This document shows positions 1-9,125 of a DNA stretch of 64,000 nt, in pieces (within the stretch, counting starts at the first letter, position 1; each line of letters begins with the position of its first letter). The notes beneath the pieces were generated by a model, which worked only from the letters and a program-made list of their open reading frames with translations, had not been told where the DNA came from and searched no databases. This stretch comes from Bacillota bacterium (lineage in GTDB: Bacteria > Bacillota > Clostridia > Lachnospirales > Lachnospiraceae), in assembly GCA_023408815.1 (NCBI GenBank), contig JAEYJO010000038.1:1-64000 (forward strand). The letters run 5' to 3'. Made by a program: the position numbers and the translations under genes.

Positions 1-32
1 TTTTGAGGGTATGGCCCCTTAAAGAAACAGAT

Positions 33-104
33 TCCTCGATAGCTCAATGGTAGAGCACGCGGCTGTTAACCGCGGGGTTGTAGGTTCGAGCCCTACTCGG
101 GGAG
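33..104 (+). tRNA. tRNA-Asn (GTT)
   Basis: Complete cloverleaf. The 7-bp acceptor stem pairs 33-39 with 97-103 (one T-G pair), and position 104 is the discriminator base. The anticodon stem encloses CTGTTAA with GTT at 65-67, which reads Asn codons. The T-arm has the usual GGTTCGAGCC core. CCA is not encoded. It is the first tRNA of a three-tRNA cluster; any promoter lies upstream of the window. Confidence 0.95.
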
Positions 105-164
105 TAACAAGTGAAGGACACTTGTAATAGGTGAAGAACACTTGTAACAAGTAAAAGACACTTG
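105..164. repeat. Three tandem 20-bp units in a tRNA spacer
   Basis: The spacer between tRNA-Asn and tRNA-Glu starts with three head-to-tail 20-bp units at 105-124, 125-144 and 145-164. They differ at a few positions, and each ends in CACTTG. The first unit is a small hairpin, CAAGTG-N5-CACTTG. Units 2 and 3 keep the right arm but have decayed left arms. Whether it affects tRNA processing is unknown. Confidence 0.8.
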
Positions 165-208
165 TAAGGAAATACCTGACCGTGGCAAGGTCCACAGGAA
201 AGAGATAA

Positions 209-280
209 GGCTCCGTGGTCAAGCGGTCAAGACACCGCCCTTTCACGGCGGTAACACGGGTTCGATTCCCGTCGGAGTCA
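209..280 (+). tRNA. tRNA-Glu (TTC)
   Basis: Complete cloverleaf. The acceptor pairs 209-215 with 273-279 (one G-T pair), and A280 is the discriminator. The anticodon loop CTTTCAC between CCGCC and GGCGG gives TTC (Glu). The T-loop GGTTCGATTCC is canonical. No CCA is encoded. Confidence 0.95.
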
Positions 281-331
281 TTTTAGGTCGATAAGTTACA
301 GCACATCAATAAGATTTTTGATTGATGCTAA

Positions 332-360
332 TTGACTGTGGTTTATCGATTTGTTATAAT
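332..360 (+). promoter_or_regulatory. Sigma-70-type promoter of tRNA-Cys
   Basis: TTGACT at 332-337 and a perfect TATAAT at 355-360 are separated by 17 bp. The tRNA-Cys 5' end lies 13 bp after the -10 box, so it has its own strong promoter independent of the two upstream tRNAs. Confidence 0.8.
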
Positions 361-372
361 TACACTTGATAT

Positions 373-443
373 GGCGTCTTAGCCAAGTGGTAAGGCATGG
401 GACTGCAACTCCCTGATCATCGGTTCAAATCCGTTAGACGCCT
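373..443 (+). tRNA. tRNA-Cys (GCA)
   Basis: Complete cloverleaf. The acceptor pairs 373-379 with 436-442, and T443 is the discriminator. The anticodon loop carries GCA at 405-407. A short T-run follows at once. Its 3' 51 bp (393-443) recur in diverged form at 12474-12524, as expected where an element integrated into the 3' half of this gene and rebuilt it. Confidence 0.95.
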
Positions 444-469
444 TTTTAAAAAATAAAAAAGCATTGATG

Positions 470-534
470 AATATGCTCTTTTTATGGTAGACAGTTTTTC
501 TTGTTTCATCTGTCCACTATAAGAAGAGCATATT
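470..534. repeat. 25-bp imperfect inverted repeat, MITE-like
   Basis: Arms at 470-494 and 510-534 pair with a few mismatches around a 15-nt loop; the outer 11 bp (AATATGCTCTT / AAGAGCATATT) are nearly perfect. It sits 27 bp after tRNA-Cys at the head of the suspected island. It may be a degenerate IS end or a miniature element. It can also fold in RNA, but lacks the clear T-tract of an intrinsic terminator. Confidence 0.6.
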
Positions 535-1196
535 TAAGTTTAGAGAAGAGTTTCGATAAAAAGAAGAAGAAATCATGGATAAAACAAAAGAATAATTAGA
601 TAAGTATCAGTATTTCGATGGGGAGCTTGTGGAACAGCTAACCGAGTATCCATATTATTAGTAGATTATCGGCCTACTGAGATATCAGGAAGAGCCTCTT
701 ATTGACACAAGATAACCTAATGGATTAAGATTGACTTTCGCATATTTTGATAGTATTATATAAAAACTAAATTAGTTTAAAAAATGATAAAATAATTTCA
801 GTGGGAAAGTTAATTTTTTAGAGATTTTATGATAGAATAAAAGCAAGGATTTTAAAGGATTTGTTTTTGTTACAGTTTTAATAAATATTTACCATGAAAG
901 TGAACGAAACCATCTTTTATAGAACTACCGATAAATCTGGCAGATTCTATTCTGTGGGAATAATTCGGACAAAAATATAAACTACATCATAGGAAAAAAC
1001 GGATAATGGACAAGAATATCAGGATAATGCAGAAAGTATCAAAGTGGAAAGAATGTTCAGCCTAAGCAAACTTTGCTATGGAATAGAATTTATGCTTTTA
1101 AGGTACTCAACGATTGGTTAAAATTGAGCGTGGCTTAATCAGCAGGCGCTAAATAAGAAGCAATATACTCTTTAAGGATTGATCAGGAGATAAAAT
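535..1196. other. Gene-poor stretch with decayed coding traces
   Basis: No intact gene is visible in this 660-bp AT-rich gap. A reading frame starting at 575 looks protein-like (DKYQYFDGELVEQL and so on) but is broken by several stop codons before about 710, so it is probably a dead accessory gene of unknown family. The rest is AT-rich and holds the upstream region of the AraC gene. No integrase can be recognised. Confidence 0.4.
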
Positions 1197-3416
1197 ATGA
1201 AATTGATAAAAATTGATGTTGCTAATAAACGGTATTCTATTTTTCTGGCATTAAGTTATGTCACCTTATTTTTTGTGTCAATTACTTGCTTGTTTATGAT
1301 AATGTTCAATTGGTTTTTTCATTATTTACAGAAAGAAATTTATAATATGAGCATTGTTCAGCTAAATAACACTTCAAGTATTGTTAATAATCAATTTGAT
1401 GACTATAGAACTGTTCTCCAGAATATGTTTCAGGAACCAAGTATTAAAACGTCTTTATACTCCAAAGAATCCGATCCGATTAATGAATGGAATATTAGCA
1501 GATATTTGAACTCCACGATTATTAATGATGGATGCGTTGATTATTGTGCTATTTATCAAAGTGGTTCCATAAAACAGATTATAGGTATGGTCTATCCAAA
1601 AGATGAAGAGCAGGAGAAGTTAGTTGAATACTTGGAGAATTCCCATAATGATAAGGAAATCTTTTATTTAAAGAATGTTTCGAACTCACAGAGCAGATTT
1701 TTTCTCTTTCGCATGGAGCGGGATGTTGTGGGAGAAAAGCCACAAAGGGGCATGCTCTTTGCAATTAATCAAAAAAAGTTATCCGATAAGTTGTTAGATA
1801 ACAGAGATGAAAGAAATGGGTATTATATCTTTGATAAAGAAGGAAATCGGATATTATTTCAAGGTCTTTTTGAGGAGGAACTATTAAAGAAAGTATGGAA
1901 TAATATAAAAAGTGAAGAAAATAGTAGTTATGTAAATGAAATTGATACGGATTATGGCACTTATTTTATGGTCGCAATGTATGATCCGACCTATGAACTA
2001 AGGTTTGTGCAATTCATGGATATTAGCGATACAAATACAGCTTTACATGAAGGATTGAAAGTAGCATTAATAAGTCTTGCTGTCATTATTATATTGTGTT
2101 TTTTCCTAGCTACGATGGCGACTTATTTTGTCTATAGGCCGCTAAAACAATTTTTTGGAAAGCTGACATCATACACAGATTTAGTGGAGGAATCCAAGGA
2201 ATATAGCGATCAACTAACACAGATCACAAGCGAAAGAATTATTTCACAGATCTCAAGTATTTCAAGGTATTTCCATACAGATAAGGTACTGGGGTATTTG
2301 GAAGATGAACCGAATAATGCCGTTCCTCCGAATATGCTTCGAATATCGGAACATAAGGAAGATATTGTTCTTATATATGTAAGAAGCAAAATAGGCCGGA
2401 TTTTTCAAGAGCAATATACGATATTATTTACTTTCATGAAAGAAGCTTTACAGGATATTTCATCGGTTGAGATGTTCCCGGAAGAGAAGGGAAGATATTG
2501 TTTATTCCTTTTATTAGGGAAAAAGGGCAGTAACGCAATACTAATGCAAAGAGAGCAGTTATTATATAATCTTAGGGAATGCCTACAGCCGATAAAAGAA
2601 ACTGACGGAAGTATTTATTTAATTGTTTCTGAAATAATTGATCAGGAAGAAAAGCTTCAGGCAAGTTTTCGCTTTATCCAGAATGTATCGAAGTATGTAC
2701 TTTTCGATGGGTGTGAATTTGTCTGTGATAGCACCGGCTTTACAGAAAAGTTGAATAATGATGTCCCCAAAAAAGAATTTCAGCAGATTTTTGATATTGT
2801 AAAAAAGGGGGATGATGTTGAGGCGAAGCGTCTGACCGTTGGTTTGCTAAAGGAGATAGAAAAATATGAAATAAAGAAGATTTTCCATGCGCTAAGTTAT
2901 TTTAGCACGGAACTTGAGGCAATTATTTCACAGATTTCATCTAAAACTAAGAAATACCAAGAAATATACATGAATCATTATATTAAATTAACCAGTTTAA
3001 TTAACCAAAAGCAGCTTTATGACTATCTCAGCAGTATTATTGAGGATATCTGTTTAGAAATTAGAACTGCTGGGGAGGGATCCTTACGGAGTAATATGAT
3101 TGATTCCATTCAGTATATTAATGAACATTATCAGGATCCGTCTCTTTCCTTGGAACAAGTTGCAGAGGTATTTCATATTTCTACATCATATTATTCAAGG
3201 ATGTTTAATGAAATAAGCGATTTGACTTTTCCGGAATATGTGAATGACTTAAGATTGAATTACGCGACTACTTTACTTAAAAATACTAAGTCGAATATTA
3301 ATGATATATCGTCTCAGGCAGGATTTTCTAATGTATCTTATTTCAGCTCGCAATTTAAGCGTAAATATGCGGTTTCTCCATCGGTTTACCGAAATACCTA
3401 TAGTTCAAAGTCATAA
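1197..3416 (+). CDS. Membrane-anchored AraC-family regulator
   Basis: One-component sensor of 739 residues. A membrane segment at about 14-41 is followed by a roughly 240-residue extracellular region, a second membrane segment near 288-311, a cytoplasmic linker and a C-terminal AraC/XylS DNA-binding domain (about 632-739) with two helix-turn-helix units. The start is fixed by CAGGAG 7 bp upstream. This layout is common in Firmicutes regulators placed just upstream of LplB/LplC-type sugar transporters. It most likely senses an extracellular oligosaccharide and activates the transporter and GH120 genes that follow 165 bp later on the same strand. The exact ligand is inferred from the neighbours only. 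Confidence 0.88.
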   Translation: MKLIKIDVANKRYSIFLALSYVTLFFVSITCLFMIMFNWFFHYLQKEIYNMSIVQLNNTSSIVNNQFDDYRTVLQNMFQEPSIKTSLYSKESDPINEWNISRYLNSTIINDGCVDYCAIYQSGSIKQIIGMVYPKDEEQEKLVEYLENSHNDKEIFYLKNVSNSQSRFFLFRMERDVVGEKPQRGMLFAINQKKLSDKLLDNRDERNGYYIFDKEGNRILFQGLFEEELLKKVWNNIKSEENSSYVNEIDTDYGTYFMVAMYDPTYELRFVQFMDISDTNTALHEGLKVALISLAVIIILCFFLATMATYFVYRPLKQFFGKLTSYTDLVEESKEYSDQLTQITSERIISQISSISRYFHTDKVLGYLEDEPNNAVPPNMLRISEHKEDIVLIYVRSKIGRIFQEQYTILFTFMKEALQDISSVEMFPEEKGRYCLFLLLGKKGSNAILMQREQLLYNLRECLQPIKETDGSIYLIVSEIIDQEEKLQASFRFIQNVSKYVLFDGCEFVCDSTGFTEKLNNDVPKKEFQQIFDIVKKGDDVEAKRLTVGLLKEIEKYEIKKIFHALSYFSTELEAIISQISSKTKKYQEIYMNHYIKLTSLINQKQLYDYLSSIIEDICLEIRTAGEGSLRSNMIDSIQYINEHYQDPSLSLEQVAEVFHISTSYYSRMFNEISDLTFPEYVNDLRLNYATTLLKNTKSNINDISSQAGFSNVSYFSSQFKRKYAVSPSVYRNTYSSKS

Positions 3417-3580
3417 AAATATAAAAATAATATAAAAATGATAATGAAAAAAATATGTATTTTATGCAAGAAGGTGTTTTTTGCATGAAAAGCATATTTT
3501 TTTTGTATAAAAGTTCTAGGTACTATGTTACTCTGAACGAGCAAAAAGATAATACAACGGAGAGGAAGGATTGATATGTT

Positions 3581-4525
3581 ATGATTCAAAAAGGTAGTTA
3601 TAAGTATAGGAGGAGGAGTAAATTTATTCAACAATGGCCATTATATGTACTTTCTTTACCCGGTATTTTGGCATTGGTTGCCTTTTCCTATCTACCTATG
3701 GCAGGTATTATACTAGTTTTTAAACAGTATAACTTTAAAGAAGGTATTTTCGGAAGCCCATGGGCAGATCCTATTTATAAGAATTTCAGTTTCTTTTTCA
3801 ACAATTTTTCAACAGCTATGAGATCTACCGGCCTGACTGTAATGTATAATATCCTATTTTTTTTAGTGGGAACAGCGATGGCGGTGGCTATTGCCATCAT
3901 GCTCGGTGAAATATCTAATCGCCGCTTTATAAAAATATCGCAGAGTCTGATGTTTCTGCCCTATTTCATTTCATGGATGGTAATCGGTGCTATTTTGTAT
4001 GCTTTCTTGAATGCTGAAACAGGTATGATCAATAAGATTATGCAGTCTATGGGAGGAACGACTTTTGATTATTATTCGGCTCCGAAAGCATGGATTCTTA
4101 TTCTTGTTATTGTGAATACATGGCAAAGTTGTGGTTACAGTTCCATTATTTATTATGGTGTAATCTCTGGAATAGACATTTCTCTCTACGAAGCGGCTAG
4201 GGTGGATGGAGCCTCCAAATGGCAGTCCATCGTTAGAATTACACTTCCATTATTAAGGCCGACAATTGTAATTTTGTTCCTGCTTTCTATAGGAAATATG
4301 CTGAAAGGTAACTTAAACATGATTATAGGACTCACTAATTTGAATCCAGTGCTCTTTTCTACTACGGATTTAATCGATGTATTTGTTTATCGCAGCGGTG
4401 TCCGTAATGGAGAGATGGCGTTTGCTTCGGCTATTTCCCTTTATCAATCGGTATTTGGTTTAATACTTGTCCTAACTGCCAATAAGATAGCAGGCAAGAT
4501 TGATAAGGATAGCACATTGTTCTAG
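3581..4525 (+). CDS. Sugar ABC transporter permease, LplB/YtcP-type
   Basis: Inner-membrane permease of 314 residues with about six membrane segments. The binding-protein-dependent transport loop EAARVDGASKWQ, which docks the ATPase, lies at about 205-216. The basic N-terminus followed by a hydrophobic PGILALVAFSYLPM stretch is typical of LplB-like polysaccharide or oligosaccharide permeases (CUT1 class). The partner permease follows after 15 bp, then a lipoprotein and a GH120 enzyme. No ATPase is encoded here, so a shared MsmX/MsmK-type ATPase elsewhere is presumed. A start-stop triplet pair (ATG-TTA-TGA) overlaps the start codon. Confidence 0.92.
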   Translation: MIQKGSYKYRRRSKFIQQWPLYVLSLPGILALVAFSYLPMAGIILVFKQYNFKEGIFGSPWADPIYKNFSFFFNNFSTAMRSTGLTVMYNILFFLVGTAMAVAIAIMLGEISNRRFIKISQSLMFLPYFISWMVIGAILYAFLNAETGMINKIMQSMGGTTFDYYSAPKAWILILVIVNTWQSCGYSSIIYYGVISGIDISLYEAARVDGASKWQSIVRITLPLLRPTIVILFLLSIGNMLKGNLNMIIGLTNLNPVLFSTTDLIDVFVYRSGVRNGEMAFASAISLYQSVFGLILVLTANKIAGKIDKDSTLF

Positions 4526-4540
4526 GAAAGGAGAATTGAA

Positions 4541-5431
4541 TTGAAAACTGTAAAGATTTCGTCGGACAAGCTGTTGACTGCTTTTTTTTACTTTTTATTA
4601 GCATGTATATCCATCATCTGCTTATTCCCCATTGTTTTTGCTTTTGTCGGATCCTTTAGTACAGAAGCGGAGGTTGCCAGAAATGGATTTACATTATTTC
4701 CAGAAAAACTATCCCTTGAAACATATAAATATGTTTTTCAAACACAGGGGCCGAAACTATTAAATGCTTATAAGACGAGCATTATTGTAACGGTTGGAGG
4801 AACTCTTCTTTCTGTCTTTGTTACCATTACATATGCTTATGTCATTACTGTGAAAGATTTTAAATTTGGAAAGTTCCTTGCCTTTTTTGCTTATTTTACA
4901 ATGATTTTTAATGGCGGTATGTTGCCCTGGTATTTAGTAACGACCAAATACTTAGGATTAAAGGATAGTTATTTGGCTATGATGTTACCTTTTGCTATGA
5001 ATGTCTTTAATATGTATCTAATGAGGAATTTTATCAAAGGCCTTCCTTATGAATTGGTAGAGAGTGCTCAAATAGATGGGGCAGGGCATTTTAGAATTCT
5101 GTTACAGATGATATTTCCATTATCCAAGGCAGGTATTGTAACTATTGTTTTATTTTATGCTTTACAATATTGGAATGATTTCTACCTTCCGCTTATGTTG
5201 ATTAATAATGAAGCTTATTATTCCATACAGTACATCCTATATAAAATGATGGCTAACATACAATTTCTGGCGGCTAACCCATCCAGTGCGATGGCATCGC
5301 ATGTCACCTTGCCGACGCAAACGATTAAAATGGCAATTACCTGTATTGCTATCGGTCCGATTATCATATTCTATCCCTTCGTACAAAAGCACTTTGTAAA
5401 AGGTGTGACGGTAGGCGCGTTAAAAGGTTAA
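4541..5431 (+). CDS. Sugar ABC transporter permease, LplC/YtcP-type
   Basis: Second inner-membrane permease of 296 residues, starting with TTG behind AAAGGAG. It has about six membrane segments and the ATPase-docking loop VESAQIDGAGHFR. The C-terminus ends in FVKGVTVGALKG, the typical tail of CarB/LplC-like permeases. It pairs with the preceding permease to form the translocation pore for an oligosaccharide, delivered by the lipoprotein encoded 48 bp downstream. A short CAACGGC-type hairpin lies in that gap and may tune relative expression. Specificity for xylo-oligosaccharides is inferred from the GH120 neighbour. Confidence 0.92.
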   Translation: MKTVKISSDKLLTAFFYFLLACISIICLFPIVFAFVGSFSTEAEVARNGFTLFPEKLSLETYKYVFQTQGPKLLNAYKTSIIVTVGGTLLSVFVTITYAYVITVKDFKFGKFLAFFAYFTMIFNGGMLPWYLVTTKYLGLKDSYLAMMLPFAMNVFNMYLMRNFIKGLPYELVESAQIDGAGHFRILLQMIFPLSKAGIVTIVLFYALQYWNDFYLPLMLINNEAYYSIQYILYKMMANIQFLAANPSSAMASHVTLPTQTIKMAITCIAIGPIIIFYPFVQKHFVKGVTVGALKG

Positions 5432-5479
5432 CTATAAAACAACGGCAAAAAGCTGTTGATATAAAAAGGAGGATTATTT

Positions 5480-7012
5480 ATGGGAAACAAAAATCTAAAG
5501 AAATGGTTATTTACTACAATGGCAGCAGCAAGTTTATTCCTTGTTGGTTGTCAAAGCGATGATGCATCGCCGGGGACGAATGCATCTGCACCGCCAAAGG
5601 ATTCTGAGGCAGCACAAGCACCCACACCTGTTACACTTCTTCTCTATGGTGAGGCATCAACGAGAATGAGTGACTTTGCAGCAAATGAACTTCATCAGAG
5701 AGTACTTGATGAAATTAATGTGGATCTTACCGTACAATATCTGCCTTGGACAGAATATGCAGGCGGAAAGACGGAATTGATGTTATCATCCGGAGAGAAA
5801 TTTGTAACGTATACGGATACTGCATTTCTGGCGAAATGTGTTGCAAAAGGATATTATGCTGATCTGACAGATATTTACCAGGAAAATGCAAAGGATTTGC
5901 TCGAAAACTGTGGAGGCGAGGAGGCATTTGATACATGGCGTGTAGATGGCCATCTTTATGCACTTCCTTTCGGGAATAAACCTAATGCAGGAGAAAACTA
6001 TTTATTGATGGCAAGAGAAGATATCTTAAAAGAAGTTGGGATGAATGACTTAAAGACATTAGAAGATGTAGAAAAGTTCTGGAATCTTGCTCATGAAAAG
6101 TATCCTGATATGATAGGTTTCTCACGTGGTGGATTTAATCCGTTAATCGTGAACGGTGCTCTTGATTCCGATCGTAATATCTTCCGCTTAAATAGTTTCG
6201 TTGCAACCGATGGAAATCAGGCGGATTCTAGCGAAGTATGGAGCTACTATGAATCGGAAGAATATCGCCAGACGTGTGAAATCTCCAAGAGATGGTATGA
6301 TATGGGAATGATTCCCACATATGTTCTTTCTAACGGGTCACAGTGTGATGCAGAGTTCTACAATGGTAATGCACTTTTCACTATCGGTGCGAGCTATCGT
6401 GTTTTTGAATATCAGGATATTGTTATGAAGGCAGATTCTAATGCTGTATTTACAAATTATTATATTGGCGACACCGCAACGAAACCTTTGATGTCTCGTG
6501 GTGCATATTCAACGGCCTTTGCAGTGAGTGCCAATGTAGAAGGTGATGAACTTATAGGTTATGTTAAGCTGATTAATTTACTTCAATCCAGTCAGGAATG
6601 GGTTGATTTTATCATTCATGGTGTAGAAGGGAAAGACTATAGTGTAACAAAAGATGGACAGATAGAAATGATTAATACGGATGTATTAGTAGATACATGG
6701 CTTCCGGATAATATCAATTTCAAACGTTATCAGTCATGGGTAACCGATGAACAGAAAGAAACTTATGAAAATTGGAACGAGGGATGTATTCCTCAGAAAG
6801 ATATCGGTTTCGCTTTTGACCTCACCCCTGTCAGTACGGAATACGCTCAGTTGCAGGCAGTGGAACAGGAATTCTTCAATCCTATGACAGCAGGAATTGT
6901 TCCCTATGAGGATAATATCGATACAGCACTTCAGCGGTTAAAGGATGCCGGAATTGAAGCATTAGTAAAAGAATATCAAAGACAGTTTGATGAATTTATT
7001 AAAAACAAATAA
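5480..7012 (+). CDS. Oligosaccharide-binding lipoprotein
   Basis: Extracellular solute-binding protein of 510 residues. The signal peptide has a lipobox (LFLVGC, Cys at 24), followed by a Ser/Ala/Pro-rich linker and a family 1-type bilobal binding fold. The C-terminal third resembles the DUF3502 region seen in LipO-like binding proteins that partner LplB/LplC permeases. It should capture the oligosaccharide outside the cell and pass it to the two upstream permeases. AAAAGGAGG lies 7-8 bp before the start. GH120 follows after 23 bp, so substrate capture and hydrolysis are co-expressed. Confidence 0.9.
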   Translation: MGNKNLKKWLFTTMAAASLFLVGCQSDDASPGTNASAPPKDSEAAQAPTPVTLLLYGEASTRMSDFAANELHQRVLDEINVDLTVQYLPWTEYAGGKTELMLSSGEKFVTYTDTAFLAKCVAKGYYADLTDIYQENAKDLLENCGGEEAFDTWRVDGHLYALPFGNKPNAGENYLLMAREDILKEVGMNDLKTLEDVEKFWNLAHEKYPDMIGFSRGGFNPLIVNGALDSDRNIFRLNSFVATDGNQADSSEVWSYYESEEYRQTCEISKRWYDMGMIPTYVLSNGSQCDAEFYNGNALFTIGASYRVFEYQDIVMKADSNAVFTNYYIGDTATKPLMSRGAYSTAFAVSANVEGDELIGYVKLINLLQSSQEWVDFIIHGVEGKDYSVTKDGQIEMINTDVLVDTWLPDNINFKRYQSWVTDEQKETYENWNEGCIPQKDIGFAFDLTPVSTEYAQLQAVEQEFFNPMTAGIVPYEDNIDTALQRLKDAGIEALVKEYQRQFDEFIKNK

Positions 7013-7035
7013 TAGGTATAGAAGGGAGAACTGAA

Positions 7036-8976
7036 TTGACAGCAGTTTATCATGTTTCTCAAAAAGGCGCTGATGCAAATAATGGCTCTATAGAAGCTCC
7101 CTTTCTCACCATACAGCGTGCTGCCGATCTGGCGGCCGCTGGTGATAGAGTGGTTGTACATGAAGGTGAGTATCGGGAATGGATAAAACCTAAGAATGGA
7201 GGATTTTCGGATACTTGCCGGATTATTTATGAAGCAGCAGAGGGAGATCATGTTGTTATAAAGGGATCGGAGAGAGTTACAGGGTGGGAAAATATAGGAG
7301 ACGGCGTTTGGAAAGTCACAATTCCCCATACTTACTTCGGTACTTATAACCCATATTTAAAGAAACTGGAAGGTGATTGGCTTGTTGGACCTCAAGATTA
7401 TGCAATACATACCGGTGAAATATATTTAAATGGAAAGTCTTTTTATGAAGCAAGGTCTTTAGAAAGGGTAAAATGCCCGGAAAAGCGTCTTTTCAGCCCA
7501 CATGAGACATGGGGAAACCGGAAAGAAGCTATTCTGGATCCGGAACAAACTCTTTTTCAATGGTATTGTGAAAATGATAGTTCTTGCACCACTTTATATG
7601 CGAACTTCCGTGGAGCAGATCCTAATACTGAGATAGTAGAAATTAATGTACGTCAGTCTTGTTTTTATCCGGAACAAACGGGCGTTAATTATATAACCGT
7701 ACGGGGATTTGAGATGGGACAGGCAGCGACTCCATGGGCTCCGCCTACTGCGAATCAGATTGGATTGATCGGTCCGAATTGGAGTAAAGGCTGGATTATT
7801 GAGGACAATATAATACACGATGCGAAGTGCAGCGCCATCAGCCTAGGTAAAGAAATTTCTACGGGAGATAATGATTTTACAAAATGGGGTAAAAAACCAG
7901 GATACCAATATCAGATGGAGGCTGTATTTAAAGCCAGACATATCGGCTGGGCAAAAGAGAGAATCGGATCTCATATTGTGCGCAATAATAAGATTTATGA
8001 CTGTGGACAGAATGGCATTGTAGGACATATGGGATGTATCTTCAGTCAGATTTATAATAATGAAATCTATAATATAGCTGTTAAGCACGAGTTCTATGGA
8101 CATGAAATAGGCGGTATCAAGCTTCATGCTGCTATTGATGTAGAGATTTGTCATAATTATATCCATAACTGTGCATTAGGTACTTGGCTGGATTGGCAGG
8201 CACAAGGAACAAGGGTGAGTCGTAACATTTATGACCAGAATAATCGTGATTTTATGATAGAAGTGACACATGGTCCTTATGTGGTAGATCAGAATATCTT
8301 CACCTCTCCTTACTGCTTCGATAACGCCGCACAAGGCGGCGCATATGTACATAATCTATGCTGTGGATTTACTAATCATTATCCTATTTTGAATCGGGCA
8401 ACACCATATCATATTGCACATTCCACAGAAGTACTGGGTACTGCTCCTGTATATGGTTTTGATGACAGATGGTATCAGAATATTTTTGTGGGTGGAAAAG
8501 ACAAAGAACGATACTACGGAACTAACATATATGACGGTGCTCCTGCCAGTATGGAAGAATACATAAAAGAGGTAAAATCACTTGGCGTGGGGGATATCGA
8601 GCAGTTTGAAAAGGTAAAGCAGCCAGCATATATCGATAGGAATATATATCTGAACGGAGCGAAGGCTTATAACCGAGAACAAAATTTTCAATCATTGGAT
8701 TTTAATCCCGAGGTAGAAATTATGACAGAAGAAGGCAGCGTATATTTAGAAATAACAATGCCCGAGGAAGCTACTGCACTTCCAACAGAAATTATCACAA
8801 CGCAAAAGCTTGGAAGTTCACGTATTACGGAAACGAGCTTTGAAAATCCGAATGCAACCGCGATATCGTTCACAACGGATTTGATTGGTTGTGAAAGAAA
8901 AGAAGCACCGATCGTAGGTCCGCTGGAAGGGATTAAGTCAGGAAAGAATAAAATTAAGATATGGGATATTATGTAG
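7036..8976 (+). CDS. GH120 beta-xylosidase (parallel beta-helix)
   Basis: A 646-residue right-handed beta-helix enzyme starting at TTG. It resembles, from memory, the GH120 beta-xylosidase XylC of Thermoanaerobacterium saccharolyticum along its whole length, including the stretches AATPWAPPTA, IGPNWSKGWIIEDN and HDAKCSAIS. The reported XylC catalytic pair, Asp382 and Glu405, falls on D386 (WLDWQ) and E409 (IEVTHGPY), with the same 23-residue spacing. There is no signal peptide, so it should cleave imported xylo-oligosaccharides in the cytoplasm. It is the last gene of the transporter cluster. Nothing downstream looks like a terminator before the IS256 end. Confidence 0.88.
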   Translation: MTAVYHVSQKGADANNGSIEAPFLTIQRAADLAAAGDRVVVHEGEYREWIKPKNGGFSDTCRIIYEAAEGDHVVIKGSERVTGWENIGDGVWKVTIPHTYFGTYNPYLKKLEGDWLVGPQDYAIHTGEIYLNGKSFYEARSLERVKCPEKRLFSPHETWGNRKEAILDPEQTLFQWYCENDSSCTTLYANFRGADPNTEIVEINVRQSCFYPEQTGVNYITVRGFEMGQAATPWAPPTANQIGLIGPNWSKGWIIEDNIIHDAKCSAISLGKEISTGDNDFTKWGKKPGYQYQMEAVFKARHIGWAKERIGSHIVRNNKIYDCGQNGIVGHMGCIFSQIYNNEIYNIAVKHEFYGHEIGGIKLHAAIDVEICHNYIHNCALGTWLDWQAQGTRVSRNIYDQNNRDFMIEVTHGPYVVDQNIFTSPYCFDNAAQGGAYVHNLCCGFTNHYPILNRATPYHIAHSTEVLGTAPVYGFDDRWYQNIFVGGKDKERYYGTNIYDGAPASMEEYIKEVKSLGVGDIEQFEKVKQPAYIDRNIYLNGAKAYNREQNFQSLDFNPEVEIMTEEGSVYLEITMPEEATALPTEIITTQKLGSSRITETSFENPNATAISFTTDLIGCERKEAPIVGPLEGIKSGKNKIKIWDIM

Positions 8977-9027
8977 GTATTTAGCCTATAAAAAATCTCT
9001 GCTACATGAAAAAGACTGTTGTTTGAT

Positions 9028-9060
9028 GGCCCGGTAGTGTAAAATAATTCGTGTCTTTGG
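9028..9060 (+). repeat. IS256-type left terminal repeat
   Basis: GGCCCGGTAGTGTAAAATAA followed by TTCGTGTCTTTGG is of the GTGTAAA-N-GTGTC type found at IS256-family ends. It lies 66 bp upstream of the transposase start, the normal position. The matching right end was not found, in line with truncation of the element. Confidence 0.6.
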
Positions 9061-9125
9061 AAATAAATGGCTTCTGACTGGAAAGAATTAGATAAATAAT
9101 TCTTTATCAGGAAGGGGCCTTTTAT

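Noticed and set aside
105..164. Candidate CRISPR array (regular 20-bp periodicity)
   Set aside because: There are only three units, no unique spacers between them and no cas genes in the window. The units are directly adjacent tandem repeats.
304..327. CATCAAT/ATTGATG hairpin before tRNA-Cys
   Set aside because: Only 7 bp, no T-run, and next to the tRNA-Cys promoter. Not enough to call a terminator or operator.
3463..3486. ATGCAA/TTGCAT dyad upstream of the LplB-type permease
   Set aside because: Short arms in a very AT-rich spacer. It could be the AraC site, but nothing distinguishes it from chance.
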